Shown piece by piece: positions 1 to 10,554 of a stretch of 64,000 bases of DNA; within the stretch, counting starts at the first letter, position 1; the number at the start of each line of letters is the position of its first letter. Made by a program: the position numbers and the translations under genes. Location of the stretch: assembly GCA_949752745.1 (NCBI GenBank), contig OX457026.1:40528394-40592393 (forward strand), read 5' to 3'. The notes beneath the pieces were generated by a model, which saw only the letters and a program-made list of their open reading frames with translations, searched no databases and was not told the origin of the DNA. Source of the DNA: Protula sp. h YS-2021. Taxonomy: Eukaryota; Annelida; Polychaeta; Sabellida; Serpulidae.

Positions 1-504
1 ATCAGTGAGCAAAGGATCCAGATTTAACCTGGAGAAGAACGGAACTGCAACTTTCCTCGTCCAGGGTAACAGGTGACAGGTTTAGTTCTTCCCTCCCTTC
101 CACGAAGGATAACTCCACGAAAAGGCCAGCTCCATTCTCATAGCAAACACAGGCACAGCAGGCTTCGTTTTAGGTCTGTATGGTCCAACAACACAAGGCT
201 CCCCACCCCCAGGGGGCATTTTTACCAGCGCAACTGAAGGTGTTGCCCAGTCATTTATTTGGAAAGGGATGGTCAAGAAAAATCAGAGGACAAGGGGGAA
301 CACGCCTCTTCGGCCAAAGAGGAGTCGGACTCCGACGATGAAGGGGGTGAGAGCCACAGGATCTAGAGTGTAGTGATCCTTATCCATACTATCCAGCTTA
401 CGGCAAAGCCAAGATCCCCTGCGACGGGTTAACAATGTTAGGCAGATCCGGCTGCTGCAGGTAGGAGCCCCATCGCACCCCTTCCCTCCTTCCCTCCCTC
501 CACA

Positions 505-696
505 AGACAGAGCAGCTATGCCATCAGTGCGTCCACCTCAGTGTTACCGGAAGATTTTCTGTTCAGAGACATTGTGAAAGAGATTACGCCGCTCGGTATA
601 GTTAATGTTATCGCAGCCAGGCAGGGAGAATTCCTCAAAATGGATATAGTTGAGGGCAAAGCGATGGGAAGGTTCCACCCATCGAAGCAACAATGA
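505..696 (+). pseudogene. coding-like remnant, unknown protein
   Basis: An open stretch without a usable ATG reads as protein-like sequence, with SVLPEDFLFRDIVKEI near its start and VNVIAARQGEF following, and stops at 694-696. About 200 bases upstream, in the same orientation but another frame, positions 270-364 give a very acidic, serine-rich peptide ending in EESDSDDEGGES and a stop. I do not recognise a family. The mixture of acidic tail and ordered segment could be an ORF1 or gag-type protein of a transposon, but this is a guess. The reverse strand over 516-773 is also open and looks less protein-like. Confidence 0.28.
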
Positions 697-699
697 AAT

Positions 700-1319
700 T
701 GCTTGATGCGAAAGAGAAATTTTTCAGCTAGGTTTACAGTGTCATGTATAAAATGCGGTTCGCGATTATTCATACTCGACTCTAGATTGCATTAACCATT
801 TTAGTCGGGAACTTCCGATAATGACATTGCCCTGTAATAACAGGGCGAGTGCAATTTAACGTTCCGGATTGCAATTCAAATGTCTTTTTCGAAGTGCTAT
901 ATTTCATTTAGCTATAAAGCGTTGACAGCGGTGCTTTGGGTAAAGTAGTGATTAATGCTTTTGAAAAAATACTTATTCGATCTATTGTAAATCTTGTGGG
1001 AATAATATAAATGTAACTGTACATGATTTTCAATGCCCTAGTTTATTGAAATCGTACGACTCGGTAAGGTACTTCCATATGTTTCCTTTTTATTTTTCCG
1101 CCAAAACCTTGTCACGCAAAATCCACCAAGACGGCTAGGGGTAGGAGAACCAAATTTGGCCGAGACATAATATAGCATGTGTAGTTAGTCCAGCTGAATT
1201 TTTATTAAAATTCATTAACATTTAATATGCAAAAATAGACATTGAAATTTTGCCATTCACAGCCCTCATAAGGCAGGCCAACCCCTTTACTTTCGCAATC
1301 AAAGGAACTGTTATGCTAC
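700..1319. other. no gene seen; AT-rich
   Basis: No coding, RNA or repeat structure was recognised here. The sequence is AT-rich non-coding DNA leading into the tandem array that begins near 1320. Confidence 0.5.
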
Positions 1320-2245
1320 CAGCATAGGTGTATTGATCGCTCGATATCTCAAAAACTATTTATCGGATCTTCATTAAATCTTACAGGAAGAAACTATGTT
1401 TAGTGTAGCTGTGCAACTTAGGGTTCAGTCTGTCAAATGCCCTTCCGTCTGTCCGTCCTTTGCACTTCAAAATTTTTTTGTCCGGGCGATATCTCAAAAC
1501 TATTTATCGGAGCTTTACCAAACCTAACAAGAAGAAAGTATATATAGTGTTGATTTCCAATGGGGGTTCAATCTGTCAAATGTATGTCCGTCCGTAATTT
1601 TTATTTTTTTAATTGTCCGGGCGATATGTCAAGAACTATATATCGGAAATTCACCAAACCTTACAAGAAGAAAGTAAATACAGCACTTATGTGCAACCGG
1701 GGTTCAATTTGTCACTTTTCTGTCCGTCTGTCCGTCCGTCGCACTTAAAACTTTTTGTTGTCCGGGCGATATCTCCAAAAGTATTTATCGGATCTTCATC
1801 AAATCTTACAGACAGAAGTTATGTATAGGGTAGATGTGCGACTTAGGGTTCAATCTGTCAAATGTCCGTCCGTCTGTCCGTCCGTCGCACTTTAAATTTT
1901 TGTTCTCCGGGCGATATCTCAATAACTATTTATCGTGTCTTCATCAAATCTTACAAGAAGAAACCATGTATAGTGTAGATGTGCAACTTAGGATTTAATC
2001 TGTCAAATGTCTGTCCATCTGTCCGTCCGTCGCACTTTGAACGTTTTTATTTCTGGGCGACATCGCAAAAACTATTCATCGAATCTCTATTAAACCTGAC
2101 AGGAAGAAAGAATTACTACTGCAGATGTTAGACGAGAGGTTTAATTTGAACTGTAGTTGTGCAATTGGAGGTTAATTTTACCATCCGTTCGTCTCCCCAT
2201 TCCGTGACACCTAAATGTTGCTTTTCTCCGGGCCATATCTCAAAA
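1320..2245. repeat. tandem array, about 145-bp units, GTCCGTCC-rich
   Basis: About six diverged units lie head to tail. The block TCCGGGCGATATC or a close variant starts at 1481, 1616, 1761, 1906, 2051 and 2227, giving steps of 135, 145, 145, 145 and 176 bases. Each unit runs: TCCGGGCGATATCTCAAAAA, then a TATTTATCGGATCTTCA segment, AAATCTTACAAGAAGAAA, a GGTTCAATCTGTCAAATG segment, and a run of GTCCGTCCGTC steps ending in GCACTT. The frames 1560-1748 and 1613-1828 are by-products of the array and not genes. Arrays of this style are familiar from mollusc and other marine invertebrate genomes (general knowledge, not checked). Confidence 0.85.
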
Positions 2246-2289
2246 AGGTAACTCGCCCACAGTGATGTCACTGCTATTGGCTGAAGGCT

Positions 2290-3125
2290 CTGCATCTCCG
2301 ATGCCCATGTTTTTAATATAAGCTTAGAAAGCGATTGACTCGAAAACTGTTAGAGATTTTGAACTTATTTTCGACCCTTTGGGCCTAAAAGGCTATATGT
2401 AAGAGGTATCTCGGTGACCTTGACCTTCTTGGTCATGGTTAAAGTAAAAAACTTGAACTTCACCATTATCTCAAAAACGGCTAGAGATTTTGAGCGATTT
2501 TGAGCTTATTTTCGACCCTTTGGGCTCAAAGACTATATAAGAGAAACCTCGGTAACCCTGACCTGCACGGTCATGGTCAAAGTCAAAAGCCGAAAGTTGG
2601 TCATTATGACGAAAATAATTAGAGGTACAGCGATTTTGAGCTTATTTTCGACCCGTTGGGCTAAAAGACTATGTAATAGAAACCTCGGTAACCCTAAACT
2701 CCTCGTCATGGTCAAAGTAAAAAACCGGAAGTTGACCATTTTCTCGAAAACGGTTAGGTACAGCGATCTGGAGTTTATTTTCGACCCTTTGGGCCTAAAA
2801 GGCTATATGTAAGAGTTACCTCGGTGACCTTGATCGTCTCGGTCATGGTGACGGTAAAAAATCGGAAGTTGACCAGTATCTTGAAAACGGGTAGAGATGG
2901 ATCTATTTTGGGGCTATTTCGATCCATTCGAAAAAAAGCGTTATGTTAGAGGTACCTCGGTGACCTTGACCATTTCGGTCATGGTCATTGTCAAAAACCG
3001 GAAGTTCAAAAAGCGGTAAGAAGTAGTGCGATTTTAATCTTATTTTCGCCGTTTGGGCCTAAAAGAGAAGATGAGAGAAGAAGTATCTTGGTAACATTTA
3101 CCTCCTCGTTCATGGTCTGGTCTGA
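2290..3125. repeat. tandem array, about 136-bp units, GGTCATGGTCA-rich
   Basis: Six diverged units, marked by GGTCATGG or near variants at 2431, 2569, 2704, 2841, 2977 and 3108 (steps 138, 135, 137, 136, 131). A unit holds CTCGGTGACCTTGACC, the GGTCATGGTCAAAGT block, AAAAACCGGAAGTTGACC, ATTATCTCAAAAACGG, AGAGATTTTGAGCTTATTTT and CGACCCTTTGGGCC. It shares the TATCTCAAAAAC core with the array just upstream, so the two may be distant relatives. A lone diverged unit recurs near 56790-56990. Confidence 0.85.
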
Positions 3126-3154
3126 ATTTTAAGAGTTCAGAATCATATTTTTTG

Positions 3155-3212
3155 TGCCCCCCCCCCCCCCCCAAGTGTAATTTTCGCTACTCGGTAGCGA
3201 GAAAAGTCTAGT
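3155..3212. repeat. poly-C run plus TCGCTACTCGGTAGCGA palindrome
   Basis: Sixteen C residues (3157-3172) are followed by AAGTGTAATTT and the palindrome TCGCTACTCGGTAGCGA (3184-3200), then GAAAAGTCTAG. The same block, in either orientation, recurs near 11260, 19512, 34257 and 61656. It therefore looks like the end of an interspersed element. It closes the GGTCATGG array immediately upstream. Confidence 0.6.
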
Positions 3213-3379
3213 TTCCTCCTGACTTTACTGTTAACACGGTGATACAATAACTGATCATGACCGTATTTTAGTTTGGGTGTGAATTGGAATAATTAAAAAG
3301 ACCCACCGACACTGTCTTGCAATTCAGCCTCAATTTCTTGTATCCAGTAAATATTGTGATGTTCGACAACATTGAATAG

Positions 3380-4100
3380 ATATTACACCCGACAGATTTC
3401 CCTTGATTAATGAAGTCGAAGCATCATCTACCTGCCGACGTTGGCTAGACACCGATTATTCGACGTGAAATCAACGCTGCAAAAAGGTTGCAAATCGAGG
3501 TCAAAACAACGCCTGTTTCGCAATGTAGAAGTCAGGAAATATAAATCTAGAATCGCCATCTAGGCATTGACAATGATAAGGTGTCGTGGTCAACCCTCCA
3601 TCAAAGACTTTCTCCCCTTTGGGTCATATGCTAACGCATGATATGCATGAAGTCAGTTTACATGAATGTTTTTCAAGTATTTCCACAGTTAACGTCCTCA
3701 TTTTGGTCTGTTTGCGATCGTATGTTTTTGTCATGACTTCTATTTCCAATGAGTGATAACATGACGAGGTTGTTGTTTTTTGGTTGTGAGTCCGATGTGT
3801 GCTCGTCGAGTCTTCGACGTCTAACCGACGTCTATTTTACGACGTCTAATCAACGTCTTTGGTGCAACATTTAACAGGCGTTTATTAGCCGTCAAAGAAA
3901 GTGGAGCTTTGGTTGCGATCAAAAGCAGTGTCCAAACAATGTTGCTTTTCAACGTCCATTGAATATTGTGTCAAAGACGTTTGTTAGACGCTGGTCTATG
4001 GTCACGACCAATCACAACAGAATTACGACCACCGTTAACGTTGTGGTTTGGTGGAATCGACGTCTCAACGTCATATCAGCGTTGTAGAGATGTCCGTGTA
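3380..4100. repeat. ACGTTG/CGACGT-rich interspersed repeat
   Basis: Dense copies of ACGT-centred words (GACGTTGG, CGACGTC, CAACGTC, AACGTT) separated by 15-30 bases, plus AAAAAGGTTGCAAATCGA and TTGACAATGATAAGGTGTC. The last two blocks recur in similar order near 60410-60520, so these are copies of one family. No coding capacity was seen. The gap 3213-3379 shows nothing recognisable. Confidence 0.6.
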
Positions 4101-4109
4101 GGCGGACCA

Positions 4110-4591
4110 TGTAAACAAACATTTCCTTTTTAGGGTTTAGACCTGTCTTGAAAAGTAGACATTTCTCTTTAATTCAAAATAAAATGTTTATTTACTCGTT
4201 TTAGTATTTTATACTGTTTAGAGCTATTTTGTGCTCGGTAGTTTGAAGTTTTGCCTCTGGCTGGAATATTTGACACACGGTTCTTTGTTGTTGATCCTCA
4301 AGTAAGCATTATCGGTAACTTAACTTCTATTCGGTGTAATGTGGGTAGAAGGGGTGCTTCGGTAGACGGGAACACTCGCATACCAGCTGGTTACCATGCA
4401 TGTCCATGGCTTTTAAATGACATTTTATTTTTTATTTGGATTCTTATTGGGCAATTCTCATCAATCCGATTTTTAACAGAATACAACAACATGGCTGTCT
4501 TTTTTAATTTACTTAAATATTGAAACTACTTATTAAGCCCTCTACCCTCAAAATTCTCCTCCCTTTCTCCGAGGTTTTAGGACACGCATGG
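4110..4591. other. no supported gene
   Basis: A 90-codon open frame (4251-4523, +) starts with a non-ATG codon and shows no recognisable motif. I do not accept it as a gene. Confidence 0.4.
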
Positions 4592-4958
4592 TAACACTAC
4601 GAAAGACCGATAGTGCCAGGTTTTCGTTGGTGTAATCGCCAACAACTCGATCTCGATCTCTGAATAGAAGTCTTCTGACTTAGTATCTACTAAGCCGGTG
4701 TTATCGTCGGTGATATCACTGAACTGTCAGTGTTATCTCATAAGACACGTTGCAGCTGTCTCCAACAATGTTTTGGATTTATCTACGACGTGTGCTGGTT
4801 AGTAAACTGGCATCCTAATTTTTCCCAAGGTTGATTTTTTCCAAAGAAAATCAATTTTGTAACTCCGAAGTCTTCTGTTCTATCAACGAAATTCAGAGAT
4901 AGCGTCGTTGCTGATAACACCAACGAAAACCTGTAACTATCGGTCTTTCGTATAACAC
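4592..4958. mobile_element. complete foldback MITE with 6-bp target duplication
   Basis: The element spans 4598-4952 (355 bp). Its left end TACGAAAGACCGATAG is matched by CTATCGGTCTTTCGTA at the right end. The inverted arms continue inward with small gaps through AGGTTTTCGTTGGTGT and ATCTCTGAAT to GAAGTCTTCTG, about 80 bases each. TAACAC lies directly on both sides (4592-4597 and 4953-4958), as expected of a target-site duplication. There is no open frame inside, so it is non-autonomous. The superfamily is unknown; a 6-bp duplication does not by itself decide it. Confidence 0.82.
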
Positions 4959-5145
4959 ATATGGCACATTTAATACCTCTTTTTGTGCGCCTTAAGGACT
5001 TTTTCTCAAGGCCTTAAGGCGTTTTCTGTATTCTTAAGATCATTTGGAACAAAACAAAAACAACTTTTAGTTAGAAAAAAAACCAACTTTTCCCTTATGC
5101 CGTTTCAATTTTGACTAAGCAATGTGAACAGACATTTCATTCTGA

Positions 5146-5449
5146 AAAATCGAAATACTAAATGAAGTTGGATTTAATCCTTTCACGGTTAGACGTTCTG
5201 AATTATTTGCTTTGGAAGAAGTAACACGTACTGATACTATAGCACGAATAAGGGGTGAACTAAAGGCTCAGTTGAGGTCTATTTACGTTGATAGTAATCA
5301 GTGGCAATAATGACGCAATGATTTCTTCACATTTGGATGAATTTATATTTAGGAATTACCATCAAGGGCAAGATGTTTTGGATTTGATGTACAATTGTAC
5401 TCAAGAACTCTGTGTTTTGAAATTATTTTTAGATAAAACTTGTTGGTGA
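5146..5449 (+). pseudogene. ISXO2-like transposase C-terminal remnant
   Basis: Frame one is open from 5146 to the TAA at 5308-5310 and reads ILNEVGFNPFTVRRSE and then VTRTDTIARIRGELKAQLRS. Shifting frame near 5300 continues it as NDAMISSHLDEFIFRNYHQG and ends at TGA 5447-5449. ISXO2-like/Merlin-type DDE transposases (by family knowledge) carry an H-T-x-T-I-E-x-x-W-x-x-L-K block followed by a H-L-x-E-F-x-[WF]-R block. Here T-x-T-I-x-R-x-R-x-x-L-K and SHLDEFIFR match that order and spacing. The usual His before TxTI reads Arg, the Glu reads Ala and the Trp reads Arg. The frameshift and these losses mark it as dead. The upstream catalytic part was not found. The call rests on short motifs only. 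Confidence 0.45.
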
Positions 5450-5520
5450 ATAAGAAATTTATAACATTGAATGATATTATTTTGTATTATTTTCGCAAAT
5501 GACTTTGAAAAAATGGTGTT

Positions 5521-5758
5521 TTATAAAATAAAATATAGTGCCAAATTTTTTCGATTAACAACAAAAAGTGGAGACAGATAATCTAATGTCATAATATAGG
5601 TCCACCACAGCCGTGTTTCCACTAAATGATCTGGTGTAGATCCCTTTTGACTGTAGCCGCATGTGAAGTATGTCTGAGCATAAAGACTGAAAGCTGAAAG
5701 AATGACCCAAACAATGCTTCTTCTGGTAATGCACGAATCCAGTCTTTGCTGAATGAGC
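5521..5758 (-). CDS. possible exon of unknown multi-pass membrane protein
   Basis: On the minus strand a pyrimidine-rich tract ends in TTTATTATGTTTACAG (3' splice-site-like) directly before an open frame. The frame starts LIQQRLDSCITRRSIVWV, carries a hydrophobic segment with two aromatic residues and a Cys (ILSAFSLYAQTYFTC), then ETRLWWTYIMTLDYLSPLFV as a second likely membrane segment. It ends at a stop near 5521. The two hydrophobic segments and charged linkers look like real protein rather than random AT-rich sequence. I do not recognise the family. It could be the last exon of a gene whose previous exon is 5986-6186. A read-through without splicing is also open for 30 codons upstream. 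Confidence 0.33.
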
Positions 5759-5985
5759 CTGTAAACATAATAAATATAATAGTTTAAATAAAATAATATA
5801 TTACATTTAATTATTATTATAAAGCTCACACTTAAATTTTTGATATGCATAATAATTTTTAAATTCTTCTAAAAATTAAAAAAAAAAACTATTTAAATGT
5901 ATTTTGCAAAATAATGACATTCACAAAATAAATGCTAATAATTTAAAGAAAAAATATATTTGGCTTAAAAAATAACAATAACATT

Positions 5986-6186
5986 TTATTTTGTATTGCG
6001 AGTCACGAATCCTATAGGGGGTAAACTTATCATCAGAAAGATGTTCTTCATATTCCACCATTCTTCATATACCTTTTGAGCTTTATCATAATTTGGTAAA
6101 GTACATTTACAACCGTAGGAATAAAATAATGTTAAAAACAATGTAAACAAATTCGTGCTAAATGAGAAACCAACTGAGAAACCAGC
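5986..6186 (-). CDS. possible upstream exon, same membrane protein
   Basis: Minus-strand sequence after ACTTTATTTATAG at 6187-6199 is open for 66 codons. It begins with a hydrophobic segment (AGFSVGFSFSTNLF through LFLTLFYSYGC), then LPNYDKAQKVYEEWWN, then a second hydrophobic stretch (IFLMISLPPIGFV), and stops at 5986. A good donor, AAAAG|GTATAT, lies at 6072, giving a 114-bp in-phase exon. The phase at that donor does not join cleanly to the acceptor at 5758 unless the alternative CAG six codons later is used. The two pieces may therefore not be spliced as I propose. No family was recognised. Confidence 0.3.
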   Translation of the reverse strand, partial: AGFSVGFSFSTNLFTLFLTLFYSYGCKCTLPNYDKAQKVYEEWWNMKNIFLMISLPPIGFVTRNTK

Positions 6187-6189
6187 CTA

Positions 6190-6631
6190 TAAATAAAGTG
6201 TTTTCTTTTCATTTATAAGCAAAGTGTGTTAATTAAGGCAATTTTATTATGTCAGTTATTTTTTATAAAAATATGAAACATTTTTTATTTTTATTTTATT
6301 AAAACTATTAAGCATAATATATAAGATGTAATCTTGTATGTTGTCATATACTATCGCTCAACAAAAAACTTTACTCAGTATAACTTAAATGTGCAAGGTG
6401 TCCCGAGATATTTCATTTAGCCAAACCGGGTACCTTGATCAAGTCCAGATCCTTTTGGGCGGCGCTAAGAAGAATGAATTGGTGGACACATGCTCTATAG
6501 CCTCAAACAGGGCCTTGCAGGAGCGTTACAGACAAGAAATCTCTAGACCCTGTAGTTACAGCAAAGACACACCGAAGGGCTACCAAAAGGGCACATGCAG
6601 TCAGCCACACCGAAGATGACCACGAGCCTAC
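6190..6631. other. no gene seen
   Basis: AT-rich sequence followed by an unsupported 76-codon frame (6389-6619) without motifs. Confidence 0.4.
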
Positions 6632-6830
6632 CCAGTAAACATTTCAACGTCATTCCAACGTCGGTTTGAGGTTGCTTACGTTGACCGACCAAATCACAAT
6701 ATTAATTCTGGCTCTAATTTGGTTTTGACAACGGATTGCAGTGTTTATCAAGAAGTTGCAAGCTTTGGTAAACTTTGAATAACGTAGCAAAATAAGTTGG
6801 ACTGAAGTCGTAAAATCGGCGTTATATAGA
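6632..6830. repeat. ACGTTG repeat copy with CCCAGTAAACA end
   Basis: The copy starts CCCAGTAAACATTTCAACGT, the same ten-base terminus as the MITE at 44396. It then carries CCAACGTCGGTTTGAGGTTG and further GTTG/CGTT words. The matching right end (GTTTACTGGG) is not present, so it is truncated near 6830. Confidence 0.6.
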
Positions 6831-7774
6831 TGTCGGACTCACATAAAAAACAACCTCCTGTCATTCACACAAATAGACCAAAAAACAAGGATGCAAACTA
6901 TGACAGTTCCAACTGTTTTACAACCTGCTTTCGAAAAATATTCATGGAATTCAACTTCATACATAGCTTGCGTTCCCGGATGACCCAAGGGCGGGGGTAC
7001 TGTGACGGGAGGGTCACTACCATATGTTTGTCGCTGTCTTGGACAACACACAAAAATACTGCTCTTGTAACAAACTGGGAGGATGGGTATTACGAGGGTT
7101 TAACAAATATGCCTTTATCTTATATATTGTGCATAAAAGACTTGGAGTGGCGGTAGCAAACTACAGAGGGAGTGAGGGATAGTACGAGATTTTATAACAT
7201 TTGCCTTTATCTTGATTATTATTGCCATTAGAAGACTCGGAGTGGTAGAGGGTAAGCAGTATTACTAGACATAATTAGCTTTATTTTATCTTGCATTTTG
7301 TTGACCTAATAACACCTGAAGCGGCAGTGAAAGTCTTCAGAAGAATATTTAGGTTTTTGTTGGTGGTCAAAATTCAAACGGAAACTCATAGACTGCTCTA
7401 TAGGAAGACACACTTGGCTAGCTTAGACTTAGCTGTGAATTGTTACGTTAGTACGTTCATTATTAGACACAGGATTTTATCACGTCTCAAATTTCTGAAT
7501 GTGTTACTTTTAGATTTCATAGTCTTGAGATGAGAAGTGACTCATCTGTTGTGCATTTGTGAAGGATCCGTTTCTTGTGCTTGTTCATGAATCATTCACT
7601 TCCGGTGATGGGTGTGAGGGTATACGCAGACTGTCAGTGAAGAGGCTAAGGCTATATTTAGATCCGTACGCACACTGGAGAGAAATGTTTGCACATCTCA
7701 CCCGGAAAAAAATTACGAAGACAGGGAAGACTGACAAGGACATGTTTCAAATTCCCGTCCGAGAAAGGTATATC
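6831..7774. other. no supported gene
   Basis: Several 70-110 codon frames overlap on both strands (for example 6830-7156 + and 6839-7051 -), but none shows a recognisable motif. AAAGACTTGGAGTGG-like words near 7135 and 7225 hint at a weak local duplication. Nothing is annotated. Confidence 0.4.
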
Positions 7775-7775
7775 A

Positions 7776-7868
<93 letters not shown>
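7775..7868. repeat. (TTA)n microsatellite
   Basis: An uninterrupted run of about 31 ATT/TTA triplets. It creates long Leu or Tyr runs in two overlapping open frames, which are artefacts. Confidence 0.97.
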
Positions 7869-7869
<1 letters not shown>

Positions 7870-8006
7870 CCCTATTCATCCACCATAAATATCAGTATCA
7901 CATTTACTTTATTTTTCACTTTCAAAACTAGCCCTTTGTGATACTCCAGGATGAAAATTTCCGTTGATTCTCAGTCCTTTGGAGGTAGATTTTGTCGGAG
8001 TATAGG

Positions 8007-8177
8007 GGTGGTGCTGGCCCGGGATCGTGCTGAGTGTAGGTGATGCTGGCCCGGGATCGTGCTGAGTGTAGGTGGTGCTGGCCCGGGATCGTGCTGAGTG
8101 TAGGTGGTGCTGGCCCGGGATCGTGCTGAGTGTAGGTGGTGCTGGCCCGGGATCGTGCTGAGTGTAGGTGATGCTGG
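8007..8177. repeat. 32-bp minisatellite, five units
   Basis: Units start at 8007, 8039, 8071, 8103 and 8135, with a partial sixth at 8167. The unit contains GCTGGCCCGGGATCGTGCTG followed by AGTGTAGGTGGT. Units differ only at GGTGGT versus GGTGAT. Because 32 is not a multiple of three, each minus-strand frame cycles through all three phases, and no phase contains a stop. Three overlapping minus-strand frames therefore encode the same cyclic Pro/His/Ser-rich peptide (DPGPAPPTLSTIPGQHH and so on). It is GC-rich in AT-rich surroundings and each unit has a CCCGGG site. Confidence 0.95.
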
Positions 8178-8289
8178 GGTCCGTCTTGTCGCCCTTTGGG
8201 ACTTTGGTACAGGAAAAATAATGTGCAAATAAGAGAGCAGAAAATATGAGCCAATAATATGGAACGCCTGAATTCATCGTAACAACCTA

Positions 8290-8560
8290 TGTTAGCTTTT
8301 TGCCACAGGGAAGAGGGCATTTTGGAACGATTTCCGTGGACCCATTGGAGCAATTGTCCAGGAAATTTCGGTATAAATATATTTCGAGGACAATTTGGAA
8401 CGATCACTGAGAACATTTTGTTCGAACAGTTCGGTTCAAAAATATTTCGAGGACACTTTGGATCCATTCTTAGGGGCATTTCGGAACAGTTTACGCGGAC
8501 AGTTCGGCTCAAAAATATTCATGGATGTCCCGGAACAGAGGACATTCTGGAACGACACAA
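8290..8560. repeat. degenerate GGACANTTTGGAACGAT repeat
   Basis: Loose variants of (G)AGGACAxTTTGGAACGATT or GGACAGTTCGGTTCAAAAAT recur every 30-60 bases, for example near 8340, 8387, 8450 and 8497. TTCGAGGACA and AAAAATATTC are each repeated. It looks like an old minisatellite. The frames 8289-8588 and 8395-8610 follow from it. Confidence 0.55.
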
Positions 8561-8646
8561 ACGGGACAGAGTGGCTCAGCAAACATGACCTCTCATGGAC
8601 AAGTGCATAGACCTGGGGCCTTCTGGTAAATCTGGAAAGGTTGGAC

Positions 8647-8745
8647 CTGGAACAAAAAAAACATAAAAAGAAAAAAAAACAAAAAAAAAAAACAAAAAAC
8701 AAAAAAAAAAAAACAAAAAAAAAAACAAAAAAAAAAAACAAAACA
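8647..8745. repeat. A-rich (CAAAAAAA)n low-complexity tract
   Basis: About 100 bases of A runs interrupted by single C residues. It gives Phe-rich frames on the minus strand that are not genes. Confidence 0.95.
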
Positions 8746-8749
8746 GGTA

Positions 8750-10074
8750 ATTGTCCAAACTGGCATAGATGCACTAGTTGGTGTTGGATCGAGGTCGGAA
8801 CATTTACTGAGTAAGCAATGTGAGCTCTAATGTTCGTCAAATCCCCTCAGCATTTTTATAAATATCTCGACGCCACATTACGCTATTGCCCCTTGTACTA
8901 CTTACCTTTCTGACCCTTCATCGTGCACCTTAACTTTACCCTCCTTTGTACTCAGCTAAACTACTGTTCATTCTGTTCCTTAATTAGCACCACTGTTCAT
9001 TATCACTTTTGCAGGAGGAAATTTTTTTTGGAAGAGATTTTGAAGACGGGGTCACTCTCTGGAATGTTACAGTGTTTTGGTGACATCATCAAGGTGTCAT
9101 TTCCATGACAAACATTGTTGACAACCACCGTTACTATGAAAGGTGACGTCATTTACGGCTAACTCACACCTGCTCGTTTTCTTCTCTCAAAATGAACATT
9201 TGACATCACTCGCCTATTTGTCCATTTCCATATAATGTTAGCGCAAAACCGTTTCGAAACCTAGGCAATCCTAGAAACCCGGAAAACACAAAGAAAGGCT
9301 GCAATTAAAGACCGTTAGAGGTAAAGGTAAATGGACATTGGATTCAATGTTTACTGTTTAATCGTATTTACGTCAATATCTCGAGATTGTCTCTCATCAT
9401 GCAATTATGATTTCTTAGGCCAGGAACGTTGTTACCAGAAAATGTCACTTTATTTTTTTCTGCATGCCTTGTGGCAGCGCAGTGCACCGCGGTCTTCCTT
9501 TACTAATGCCTTTGTACCCTTGATGATATTCTTTCTACACCAAAGGGTCAACTGTCTTTGCCTATTCGCCCGTATTCTCTGCTAAGGGTCTGCATCAATG
9601 AGTTTTCTCAATCATGTAATTATCCGCATAGGCCCGCTTGTTTTGTAGGCGCAAAAAAGCAAAGAACACGTGGGTGTTGCAACCCTATCTATCCCATATT
9701 GTTCATGTGGCTAAAAATATATAGTTGTGCACATGGAAACTAAAAGCGACCATGCCTTGCCATTCATTTGCTAATCTTTGTTGTTCATATAAGAGCAGAT
9801 TGATGTACAGGCTGTTTCATACCAGTCCATTGAGTTTGTTCAATCGCAAAGAAGCGCCAATGTTTGCTTACACCCGTTCACTCATAACTTGTAAAAGAGG
9901 AACAAATAGACGCAATCACGAAAACGTGTGCTTCGGAGAACAGAATTTAAGCCATAAAGTGATTTTTTTAATTGGTTCCATGTTCATGAACTTCTCGTTA
10001 CGGAAAAGTGGTTGCGGTGTATCTGTATTGTTCAACGGACAGACTGGTAGTCCTGAGAATCCAGAGGAAAAATT
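8750..10074. other. no gene seen
   Basis: Short frames only (61-140 codons) without recognisable motifs or repeat structure. Confidence 0.4.
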
Positions 10075-10078
10075 CCCC

Positions 10079-10146
10079 AGTGTAACAGTCTATCTTGCCT
10101 ACCTCTACAGGCCCGAAGGGGGACAGACCAGTCCGGAGGGAAGCTA
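10079..10146. repeat. copy of GTAACAGTCTATCTTGCC / AGCTAGC repeat
   Basis: GTGTAACAGTCTATCTTGCC followed by a GC-rich middle and GGGAAGCTAAACTAG. Related copies lie near 45128-45190, 46735-46816 and 48964-49070. They share GTAACAGxxTATCTTGCC or its reverse, AAGATAGCC, AAGCTAGC and C-rich runs, so this is an interspersed family with roughly palindromic ends. Confidence 0.5.
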
Positions 10147-10149
10147 AAC

Positions 10150-10554
10150 TAGTCTCTCCTCCCCTCATCTCAGCTAGCCACTCCCCTCTCCCACCCTCCT
10201 TGCAATTATGTTCTTTGATCTGATATTAATTTCTAACCGCAAATCTAATTTAACCGTAAACCTTCCTTTCACCACCCCTGAAATTTTTAAGAAGTTTTTT
10301 TTTTATTTATTATTTTTTACATAGGCTCGTTCCTTGAAATTATATTCGGCGATCTGATTCATTCCTAACTGTAAACCAATTTTAACCTTAAAACTTTATC
10401 CTCCTAAAGTTTTTAAGAAGTATTTTCTTCGTTTTTCTTTTCTTTTCTTTTTTTATTATTTTTTTTTTGAGGATATTTGTGGGAATAACTGAAAATAAGA
10501 AAATTTTTCTGCCTAATGTGTTGTCATTTTATGGGATATCACTAAACAACTGGA
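10150..10554. other. T-rich, no gene
   Basis: T-rich low-complexity sequence. A weakly repeated block (TTTTTAAGAAGT after AACCTT and TCCT words) occurs near 10285 and 10400. Confidence 0.4.

Noticed and set aside
1560..1828. Two overlapping frames
   Set aside because: They fall in the 145-bp tandem array and change with its units.
7559..7931. Two long open frames with poly-Leu or poly-Tyr
   Set aside because: The length comes from the (TTA)n microsatellite at 7775-7868; the flanks have no motif.
8436..8840. Phe-rich minus-strand frame resembling a membrane protein
   Set aside because: It is the translation of the A-rich low-complexity tract at 8647-8745.
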